Below, one piece after another: positions 1-5,131 of a stretch of DNA of 5,292 bases (positions are counted from its first letter, which is position 1; each line of letters starts with the position of its first letter). The notes under the pieces were generated by a model. The model saw nothing but the letters and a program-made list of their open reading frames with translations. It was not told the DNA's origin and ran no database searches. The stretch is from Clostridiales bacterium (GTDB lineage: Bacteria > Bacillota > Clostridia > Lachnospirales > Anaerotignaceae), in NCBI GenBank assembly GCA_021202325.1, contig JAJQDF010000221.1, positions 1 to 5,292 on the forward strand, read 5' to 3'. The translations under genes and the position numbers were made by a program.

Positions 1-16
1 TATTCAGCGCCTCCGC

Positions 17-37
17 TCATTTTTCTGCGAAAAATGG
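17..37. repeat. Short AT-rich inverted repeat (hairpin)
   Basis: CATTTTTC at 18-25 is an exact reverse complement of GAAAAATG at 29-36, leaving a 3-base loop; a T-G wobble at 17/37 extends the stem. No run of T follows on the + strand, so it is not a typical intrinsic terminator. A role as a weak bidirectional terminator of an upstream gene cannot be excluded. Confidence 0.45.
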
Positions 38-58
38 CTACGTGACTCATACGGTCAG

Positions 59-120
59 CCCGTCCAATGTCCAAACATGTATGCAAGCAAGCTTGCCTAT
101 CTGTTTGGCCGCAGTCCGGG
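59..120. repeat. Compound inverted repeat upstream of the riboswitch
   Basis: CCAAACA (71-77) pairs exactly with TGTTTGG (102-108). Inside it GCAAG (83-87) pairs with CTTGC (92-96) across a 4-base loop, and outside it CCCG (59-62) can pair with CGGG (117-120). The result is a long interrupted hairpin ending about 14 nt before the riboswitch P1 stem. There is no U-tract, so it is not an intrinsic terminator. It could be a dispersed intergenic repeat unit or an accessory structure of the leader RNA. The pairing is seen; the function is unknown. Confidence 0.5.
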
Positions 121-133
121 ACTTTCATAGTAT

Positions 134-249
134 TTTTTAACGCTAAGCTACTTTTTAGTCACCGGAGAAGTTCGGTCAGAATCCGACGCAACAGCCATTA
201 CTGTGTTTAAGCTATAGCTTATCAGCCAGATCGCCGGCAGCGTTAAAAA
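134..249 (+). promoter_or_regulatory. Cobalamin riboswitch aptamer
   Basis: This leader RNA domain should bind a cobalamin and control the cbi genes downstream. A perfect 11-bp closing stem pairs TTTTTAACGCT (134-144) with AGCGTTAAAAA (239-249). Inside are landmarks in canonical order: GGAGAA (164-169), the hairpin TCGG/CCGA around TCAGAAT (172-186, the conserved GGTnAnAATCC element), an ACTGTG element (200-205) and a B12 box, AGCCAGATCGCCGGC (224-238), close to the consensus AGYCAGGAGACCTGC. CCGG at 162-165 can pair with CCGG at 234-237, as expected for the core. Only one small hairpin (AAGC/GCTT, 209-220) sits between ACTGTG and the B12 box, and I do not find the usual separate GCCACTG arm. 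It is therefore a compact variant, perhaps of the smaller class II type. Ligand preference cannot be read from the sequence. Confidence 0.9.
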
Positions 250-276
250 GGTTCGCTCCTTTGGGCAGGGAAAGGT

Positions 277-310
277 GAAGCCTTATTTATCTGGGATAAA
301 TTTGCGCTTC
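277..310 (+). promoter_or_regulatory. Putative antiterminator of the riboswitch
   Basis: GAAGC (277-281) pairs with GCTTC (306-310), enclosing a second stem, ATTTATC (285-291) with GATAAAT (295-301), with a TGG loop. Bases 306-310 are also the 5' half of the terminator stem, so the two structures exclude each other. This is the classic arrangement of an attenuating riboswitch: without ligand the antiterminator should form and let transcription through. Just upstream, CCTTT (258-262) can pair with AAAGG (271-275), a possible P13-like hairpin that could link the aptamer to this choice. Confidence 0.65.
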
Positions 311-356
311 CGTCTGGTTTTGTTTTAATAAAATGAAAGGCGGAAGCATATTTTTT
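306..356 (+). terminator. Riboswitch-controlled intrinsic terminator
   Basis: GCTTCCGTCT (306-315) pairs with AGGCGGAAGC (338-347) over 10 bp with one T-G wobble. A loop of about 22 nt (316-337) follows, with some A-T pairing possible inside it. The stem is followed directly by ATATTTTTT (348-356). A GC-containing stem followed by a U-run just before the first gene, and mutually exclusive with the upstream antiterminator, fits premature termination when cobalamin is plentiful. Confidence 0.85.
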
Positions 357-401
357 GCAGATTTAACTGTTCATAGCCATTTATTTGGCAGTATATTTGT
401 T

Positions 402-406
402 AGGAG
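402..406 (+). promoter_or_regulatory. Ribosome binding site deciding the cbiF start
   Basis: AGGAG lies 7 nt before the ATG at 414. The earlier in-frame ATG at 333 lies inside the terminator loop with no such site, so this motif sets the start of cbiF at 414. Confidence 0.85.
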
Positions 407-413
407 TGGAATT

Positions 414-1175
414 ATGATTAACTTTGTTGGGGCAGGGCCCGGCGCCACGGATTTGATTACAGTCAGGGGAATGAGACTGCTTCAGTCTGCGGATGTTATA
501 ATATACGCCGGTTCTCTTGTAAATAAGGAACTGCTCTCCTATGCTTCTGAAGAATGCATAATTTATGACAGCGCAAATATGACTTTGGAGGAAATAATCG
601 CTGTAATGGTTGAAAGCGACAAAAAGGGGTTAAAAGTTGTCCGCCTTCAGACCGGCGATCCTTCCATATACGGAGCCATATATGAGCAGATGAGGGAGCT
701 TGATAAAGCCGGAATAGAATATTCACTCTGTCCCGGAGTCAGTTCGATGTTTGGTGCCTGTGCGGCGCTTAAGGCGGAGCTTACACCGCCGGAAGTCAGT
801 CAGAGTGTTATTATCACCCGTGCTGAGGGCAGGACTCCGGTTCCGAAGTCAGAGAGTCTGTCTAGCCTTGCGTCCCATAAAACCACTATGGTAATATTCC
901 TTTCAGCCGGTATGACCGAAAAGGTTTCAGCCGAGCTTATAAAGGGCGGCTATGATGCCGATACTCCTGCGGCTTTGGTTTATAAGGCCACATGGGAGGA
1001 TGAAAAAATTGTTTGTACGACAGTCGGAGAATTGTCTGAAAGCGCCAAAGAAAACGAAATTAATAAGACGGCTTTAATAATTGTGGGTAATTTTTTAAAG
1101 GACATTGGCAGCCGCTCCAAGCTTTATGATCCAACCTTCACCCATGAATTCAGAAAAAGCTTTTTTGGGGGGTAA
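414..1175 (+). CDS. cbiF: Cobalt-precorrin-4 C11-methyltransferase (CbiF/CobM family)
   Basis: A cytoplasmic SAM-dependent methyltransferase that methylates C11 of cobalt-precorrin-4 to give cobalt-precorrin-5A. The 253-residue product has the family's usual length and the tetrapyrrole methylase fold motifs: VGAGPG (residues 5-10), YAGSLVN (31-37), TGDPSIYG (80-87, SAM-binding region), PGVSS (107-111) and the CbiF signature around ELTPPEVSQ and TRAEGRTPVP (122-144). VGAGPG near the N-terminus begins at the expected place only if translation starts at 414. Starting at 333 would add 27 residues unlike any CbiF N-terminus and would place the start in the terminator hairpin. It is the first gene after the riboswitch. 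Its stop is one base before the cbiG ATG, and the last codons contain a T6G6 run that also supplies the purine-rich site for cbiG. The family call is very secure; the stage specificity follows from the neighbours. Confidence 0.96.
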   Translation: MINFVGAGPGATDLITVRGMRLLQSADVIIYAGSLVNKELLSYASEECIIYDSANMTLEEIIAVMVESDKKGLKVVRLQTGDPSIYGAIYEQMRELDKAGIEYSLCPGVSSMFGACAALKAELTPPEVSQSVIITRAEGRTPVPKSESLSSLASHKTTMVIFLSAGMTEKVSAELIKGGYDADTPAALVYKATWEDEKIVCTTVGELSESAKENEINKTALIIVGNFLKDIGSRSKLYDPTFTHEFRKSFFGG

Positions 1176-1176
1176 A

Positions 1177-2316
1177 ATGACAAGTGCAGTAATTTCTTTT
1201 ACGCCAAAGGGCGACGATTTAAATGCATTAATATCAAAAAAGCTGTCGGCTGATTCATATAAGGACTCAAAAAATATAGGCTCTTTCATGAACCGAATGT
1301 TCGAGGAATATGACGCCTTGATTTTTATTGGAGCAATCGGTATAGCGGTAAGGCTTGTTGCGCCTTATCTCAAAGGTAAAGCCGTAGATCCTGCAATCAT
1401 TGTCTGCGACGAAAACGGAGAATTTGTTATACCCATACTCAGCGGACATATCGGCGGAGCCAATGACCTTGCTGTTAAATTGTCAAAAATGACAAACGCT
1501 GTTCCGGTTATAACGACAGCAACCGATATTAATAATATTTGGGCAGTAGACACGTGGGCAACAAGAAACGGCTACTGTATTGAGAATGTAGAAAATATAA
1601 ATTATATTTCTTCAACACTTTTAAGGGGCGAAAAGGTGGGCTTGGCCTGTGATTTCAGAATGGGCGGCGGCCTTCCTGATAATGTACGTTTCGGAAGCTT
1701 TGAAAATGGTATTGTTATATCTCCGTTTTTGAAAAAGCCTTTCAAAAATACACTTAACATTGTTCCGAAATGCGTAAGCGTTGGTGTGGGCAGTAAGAAA
1801 AACGCCGCACCGGAAAGTCTTATCGAAGCGTTCAAGGCGGCCGGACTCAGCCGCAATGCAATAAAGAATATAGCTTCACTGGATGTAAAACGAGAGGAAC
1901 CCTGCATAAATATGCTCAGAGGCTATCTCAATGTTCCCCTTGATACATACACTGCCGATGAGCTTAATGCCGTTAAGGGCAAGTTCACAAAATCTGATTT
2001 TGTAAAAAATGCAGTTGGCGTGGATAATGTATGCGAAAGGGCGGCTTGCGCCGGCGGAGGCAGACTTATAGTCAAGAAAACTATTGGCGAAGGCGTAACA
2101 TTTGCGGCAGCTTGTGATGATATTGAGATTCGTCTCAAACAGAACGCAGAGGTTATATTCTATAAGAGATGGGTTGATGTTGACGGCAGCATTATAAGCC
2201 CATACGAACAGGGAATGGATTTAAGAGTTAAACAACAGCCTTTAGGAGGCAAAAATGCTGCAAATAATAGGAATCGGACCGGGAAAAATAGGACAGATGA
2301 CAGCCTCAGCTCTTGA
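1177..2316 (+). CDS. cbiG: Cobalt-precorrin-5A hydrolase CbiG, with C-terminal extension
   Basis: Opens the delta-lactone of cobalt-precorrin-5A and releases the two-carbon fragment as acetaldehyde, giving cobalt-precorrin-5B. The 379-residue product has the N-terminal and central CbiG regions (FIGAIGIAVRLVAPYL, 50-65; ILSGHIGGANDLA, 87-99; VITTATDIN, 111-119), then the CobE/CbiG C-terminal domain (GVGSKKNAAPESL, 203-215; IASLDVKREEP, 232-242; VCERAACAGGG, 285-295). The start at 1177 is chosen because GGGGGG (1167-1172) lies just upstream, it follows the cbiF stop by one base, and MTSAVISFT fits the family. A start at 1105 would overlap cbiF by 71 nt. The recognisable domain ends near residue 320. 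About 59 further residues follow, the last about 20 (N/R/S-rich) encoded by the cbiH start region in another frame. This gives an unusual 62-nt overlap with cbiH and may reflect a lost stop codon or an indel. Confidence 0.93.
   Translation: MTSAVISFTPKGDDLNALISKKLSADSYKDSKNIGSFMNRMFEEYDALIFIGAIGIAVRLVAPYLKGKAVDPAIIVCDENGEFVIPILSGHIGGANDLAVKLSKMTNAVPVITTATDINNIWAVDTWATRNGYCIENVENINYISSTLLRGEKVGLACDFRMGGGLPDNVRFGSFENGIVISPFLKKPFKNTLNIVPKCVSVGVGSKKNAAPESLIEAFKAAGLSRNAIKNIASLDVKREEPCINMLRGYLNVPLDTYTADELNAVKGKFTKSDFVKNAVGVDNVCERAACAGGGRLIVKKTIGEGVTFAAACDDIEIRLKQNAEVIFYKRWVDVDGSIISPYEQGMDLRVKQQPLGGKNAANNRNRTGKNRTDDSLSS
2244..2249 (+). promoter_or_regulatory. Perfect AGGAGG ribosome binding site of cbiH
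   Basis: AGGAGG lies 5 nt before the cbiH ATG at 2255, inside the 3' end of the cbiG reading frame. It fixes the cbiH start and shows that the cbiG/cbiH overlap is real on the cbiH side. Confidence 0.9.
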
Positions 2317-2977
2317 AGCACTCAAAGAGAGCGATATAATTGTCGGCTACAGCAAATATGTTGAGCTGATAGGGGACGAAATAGCCGGAAAAGAGACATA
2401 TACTTCGGCCATGACTCAGGAAAAGAACAGGTGCCTTAAAGCAATAGAGCTTGCAAAAGAGGGACGGAATGTTGCCGTTGTTTCCAGCGGAGATGCCGGA
2501 GTATACGGCATGGCGGGGCTCATATATGAGCTTGCCGGAGACAATCCAGGATTCGAAATAAAGGTTTTGCCCGGAATAACTGCGGCGGTCAGTGCCGCCG
2601 CTGTACTTGGGGCGCCGCTTATGCATGACTTTGCTGTTATTAGCCTAAGCGACCTCATGACAAGCTGGGAAACCATAGAGAAAAGGATAAGGGCGGCTGC
2701 TGCTGCGGATTTTGTAATATGTATTTATAATCCGAGAAGCAGAAAAAGAGCCGATTATCTTAAAAAAGCATGTGAATATATGCTGGAATACAAGCCTGCC
2801 GATACAAAATGCGGCTGGGTGAAAAATATTGATAGAGATGGCGAGGAGTACGGAATATGTACTCTTGACGAGCTTGGCGGCCTTGATGCCGATATGTTTA
2901 CAACAATAATCGTGGGCAATTCATCCACAAAGGTTGTGGGCGGAAAGCTTGTCACGCCGAGAGGATATGACATATGA
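2255..2977 (+). CDS. cbiH: Cobalt-factor III / cobalt-precorrin-3 C17-methyltransferase (CbiH/CobJ family)
   Basis: A cytoplasmic SAM-dependent methylase that adds the C17 methyl group and drives ring contraction, making cobalt-precorrin-4, the substrate of the CbiF encoded upstream. The 240-residue product is of normal length. Motifs are IGIGPG (5-10), SSGDAGVYGMAG (77-88), LPGITAAVSAAAVLGAPLMHDF (105-126), the family-specific SLSDLMTSWE that follows, IYNPRSRKR (157-165) and TIIVGNSST (217-225). GDAGVYGMAG and NPRSRKR separate CbiH from CbiF, CbiL and CbiE within the methylase superfamily. The start is fixed by AGGAGG at 2244-2249. The stop overlaps the next start (ATGA, 2974-2977), implying translational coupling. 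No cofactor-binding extension such as a C-terminal Fe-S domain is present. Confidence 0.95.
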   Translation: MLQIIGIGPGKIGQMTASALEALKESDIIVGYSKYVELIGDEIAGKETYTSAMTQEKNRCLKAIELAKEGRNVAVVSSGDAGVYGMAGLIYELAGDNPGFEIKVLPGITAAVSAAAVLGAPLMHDFAVISLSDLMTSWETIEKRIRAAAAADFVICIYNPRSRKRADYLKKACEYMLEYKPADTKCGWVKNIDRDGEEYGICTLDELGGLDADMFTTIIVGNSSTKVVGGKLVTPRGYDI

Positions 2978-4308
2978 TGAGAGCGGCTGTTTTTGCCGGA
3001 ACTACAGAGGGCAGACTTGTCTGCGAATATTTAGCGTTAAAAAATATTGATTTTACAGCCTTCACAGCCACTGAGCTGGGGGCTGAGCTTTTGCCCGAAA
3101 ATGCCAAAGTAAATGTCGGAAGACTGGACACTGATGGCATAAAGAATGCTGTCGAGGGCTTCGATATGGTGATAGATGCTACACATCCCTACGCCGAAGA
3201 GGTAACCGAGAATATAAAGGCGGCCTGCCATGATACGGGCAAACGGCTTGTAAGATTGTTGAGGGACGAAGAAAAAACAGACGGCGTTATATATGCAAAC
3301 AGCATAGATGATGCCGTGAAAATGATAAAAAATACAGACGGAAAGATTTTTGTAAGCACCGGCGGCAATAGTGCGGAAACGTATACGGCTGTCCCAAACT
3401 ATAGGGATAGAGTAAGGATTCGTGTACTGGATTCGAACGAACCGCTTGAAAAGTGCAGAAATTTGGGCTTTGACGACATTTTGAGCGGTAGAGGCCCATT
3501 TTCGTATCAGGAGAATTTGGAGCATTTCGCCGGATGTGGCTGGCTTATAACAAAAAGCTCCGGAAAGGCAGGCGGCTTTCAGGAAAAAATAGATGCGGCC
3601 AAGGCTCTGGATATGAAAATAATTGTTATAAAAAGGCCGGCCGAGGAGGGGTACACATTGGAAGAGGTCAAAAAAATAATAGATTTCACCGCAGTTACCG
3701 AACCTATGGCCATTGAAAAAAGAAGCTTCGAGATAATAGAGGAAGGCCTCAAAGGCAGAACATTTCCGCCCGAACAGAAGGACATAATAAAAAGGGTAAT
3801 ACATACTACGGCGGATTTTGATTTTGCCGATAACCTTGTTTTTTCCGAGGGCGCAGTCGATAAGGCGCTGGAAGTCTTGAAGGGCGGCGCTGTCGTTGTC
3901 ACCGATACGAATATGGCATTGTCGGGCATAAACAAAAAAATACTTGAAAGCCTAGGCGGTAGAGCCTGCTGTTTTATGGCCGACGAGAGTGTTGCCAAAG
4001 AGGCCAAGGAGAGAGGAATAACACGGGCGGCGGTATCAATGGAGAGAGCGGCTATGCTGGGCGATAACATAATATTAGCCATAGGCAATGCCCCCACATC
4101 TCTTATTGCTATAGACAGGCTCATAAGGGAAGGAAAGTTTACACCAAGGCTTATTATCGGCGTCCCCGTGGGCTTTGTAAATGTTGTGGAATCAAAAAAT
4201 TTAATTATAAACGGCAGTGTTCCCTATATTGTTGCCAAGGGCAGTAAGGGTGGAAGCACTGTGGCCACTGCCATTGTGAACGCACTGCTGTATAAGATTA
4301 AAAGATAA
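2974..4308 (+). CDS. cbiJC: Fused cobalt-precorrin-6A reductase (CbiJ) and cobalt-precorrin-8 methylmutase (CbiC)
   Basis: A 444-residue two-domain enzyme. Residues 1 to about 240 are a CbiJ/CobK reductase, which uses NAD(P)H to convert cobalt-precorrin-6A to 6B. Its motifs are FAGTTEGR (7-14), IDATHPYAEEV (67-77), VSTGGNSAE (127-135), LSGRGPFS (170-177) and ITKSSGKAGG (192-201). From about 245 to 444 it is a CbiC/CobH methylmutase, which moves the C11 methyl to C12 to give cobyrinate. Its motifs are VIHTTADFDFADN (275-287; His277 matches the family catalytic histidine), VTDTNM (309-314), AIGNAPTSL (369-377), GVPVGFVNVVESK (396-408) and GGSTVATAIVNALL (426-439). Both domains look complete with a short linker near 238-246, and I see no frameshift. 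The start at 2974 overlaps the cbiH stop by 4 nt, with GAGG at 2961-2964; an ATG at 2977 is an alternative. The domain calls are strong; joint action is inferred. Confidence 0.95.
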   Translation: MMRAAVFAGTTEGRLVCEYLALKNIDFTAFTATELGAELLPENAKVNVGRLDTDGIKNAVEGFDMVIDATHPYAEEVTENIKAACHDTGKRLVRLLRDEEKTDGVIYANSIDDAVKMIKNTDGKIFVSTGGNSAETYTAVPNYRDRVRIRVLDSNEPLEKCRNLGFDDILSGRGPFSYQENLEHFAGCGWLITKSSGKAGGFQEKIDAAKALDMKIIVIKRPAEEGYTLEEVKKIIDFTAVTEPMAIEKRSFEIIEEGLKGRTFPPEQKDIIKRVIHTTADFDFADNLVFSEGAVDKALEVLKGGAVVVTDTNMALSGINKKILESLGGRACCFMADESVAKEAKERGITRAAVSMERAAMLGDNIILAIGNAPTSLIAIDRLIREGKFTPRLIIGVPVGFVNVVESKNLIINGSVPYIVAKGSKGGSTVATAIVNALLYKIKR

Positions 4309-4311
4309 TGG

Positions 4312-5115
4312 GTGATTATTATTAATAAGAAAGCGATGCTTGTTGTCAGCTTCGGTACAAGCTATAACGACACCAGAGAAAAAACCATAGGTGCAATAGA
4401 GAGAAAATTCGTTGAAGAATTCCCTGAATATGAGGTCAGACGAGCCTTCACAAGCAGGGTGATTATAAATAAGTTGTTAAAAAGGGACGGCATAAAGATT
4501 GACACGGTTACCGAGGCCATGGACAAGCTCATAAATGACGGCTTTAAGACCGTTGTCGTTCAGCCTACCCACATTATGAACGGCAGTGAGTATGACGGCC
4601 TTGCGGAGGAGCTGAAGCCCTTTTATACAGCCTTTGACAGCATTGTCTGCGGCGAGCCCCTGCTTACAAAAAGCGAGGACTACGACAAGGCCGTTGATAT
4701 AATTGCCGAAGAAACAGAGGCTGTCAAAGATAAGGAAACCGCCGTAGTGTTCATGGGACACGGAACCGAGCATTATGCCGATGCGGCCTATGCCGCCCTG
4801 GACTATAGGTTCAAGGCGAGGGGCTATAATAACGTTTTCGTCGGAACTGTCGAGGGCTATCCCGACATAGATCAGGTTATAGCCTATGTTAAAAACTGCG
4901 GCTACAAAAAAGCCTGTCTTCTGCCCTTTATGATTGTTGCCGGTGACCATGCCAATAACGATATGGCCGGTGACGAGGACGGAAGCTGGAAAAGTGAATT
5001 TGAGAAAAACGGTATAAAAACCCAGTGTGTTATAAAGGGTTTGGGAGAATACAGCGGAATACAGAATATGTTTGTACAGCACGCCGCCGAAGCAATAAAG
5101 AAGCTTGGCGAGTAA
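4312..5115 (+). CDS. cbiK: Sirohydrochlorin cobaltochelatase CbiK
   Basis: Inserts Co2+ into sirohydrochlorin, the committing step of the anaerobic branch. The 267-residue product is close to the family's usual length (about 264). Motifs are VSFGTSYNDTREKTIGAIE (12-30), QPTHIMNGSEYDGL (84-97), FMGHGTEHYADAAYAALD (147-164) and LLPFMIVAGDHANNDMAGDE (203-222). His150 in MGHG and His213 in GDHANNDMAG match the two catalytic or metal-binding histidines of the class II chelatases. No signal peptide is seen, unlike the periplasmic CbiK-type proteins of sulfate reducers, so it should be cytosolic. It starts 3 nt after the cbiJC stop. The likely start is GTG at 4312 (MIIINKKAMLVVSFGTS), but the upstream ribosome binding site is weak. 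An ATG at 4336 is the alternative, though it would cut the usual KKA lead-in before the first beta strand. Confidence 0.95.
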   Translation: MIIINKKAMLVVSFGTSYNDTREKTIGAIERKFVEEFPEYEVRRAFTSRVIINKLLKRDGIKIDTVTEAMDKLINDGFKTVVVQPTHIMNGSEYDGLAEELKPFYTAFDSIVCGEPLLTKSEDYDKAVDIIAEETEAVKDKETAVVFMGHGTEHYADAAYAALDYRFKARGYNNVFVGTVEGYPDIDQVIAYVKNCGYKKACLLPFMIVAGDHANNDMAGDEDGSWKSEFEKNGIKTQCVIKGLGEYSGIQNMFVQHAAEAIKKLGE

Positions 5116-5120
5116 TAACA

Positions 5121-5125
5121 GGGAG
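5121..5125 (+). promoter_or_regulatory. Ribosome binding site of cbiD
   Basis: GGGAG followed by A-rich sequence lies 6 nt before the ATG at 5132, within the 16-nt gap after cbiK. Confidence 0.75.
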
Positions 5126-5131
5126 AAAAAT

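Larger units (their letters stand above)
1..133. other. Upstream region with no supportable gene
   Basis: I see no convincing gene here. Two + frames stay open from the window edge to stops at 128-130 and 135-140, and a minus frame is open from an ATG at 128-126 to the window edge (42 codons). None has a recognisable ribosome binding site or a motif I know. The stretch is rich in inverted repeats (17-25 with 29-37; 71-77 with 102-108). It could be the 3' end of an upstream gene, an intergenic repeat, or part of a longer 5' leader. A weak -10-like CATAGT lies at 126-131, but there is no good -35 partner, so no promoter is called. Confidence 0.5.

Noticed and set aside
93..131. Possible sigma-70 promoter (TTGCCT-like or TTGGCC-like -35, CATAGT at 126-131)
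   Set aside because: The -35 candidates are poor or wrongly spaced (15 nt, or too far), and the implied start would fall inside the P1 stem. The true promoter may be further upstream.
1105..1176. Upstream start for cbiG at 1105
   Set aside because: It would overlap cbiF by 71 nt and add 24 residues unlike CbiG. The ATG at 1177 directly follows the cbiF stop with a G-rich binding site.
3037..3804. A 255-codon open frame on the minus strand inside cbiJC
   Set aside because: It lies wholly opposite a well-supported gene with intact family motifs, its product is rich in Y, F and C with no recognisable domain, and no ribosome binding site was noted. It is an antisense shadow.
3579..4124. A 181-codon minus-strand frame opposite the CbiC domain
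   Set aside because: The composition is S/A/L-rich, as expected from the complement of coding sequence, and it is opposed by a strongly conserved CbiC domain.
4477..5082. A 201-codon minus-strand frame opposite cbiK
   Set aside because: cbiK is complete with its catalytic motifs on the + strand; the antisense product has no family resemblance.
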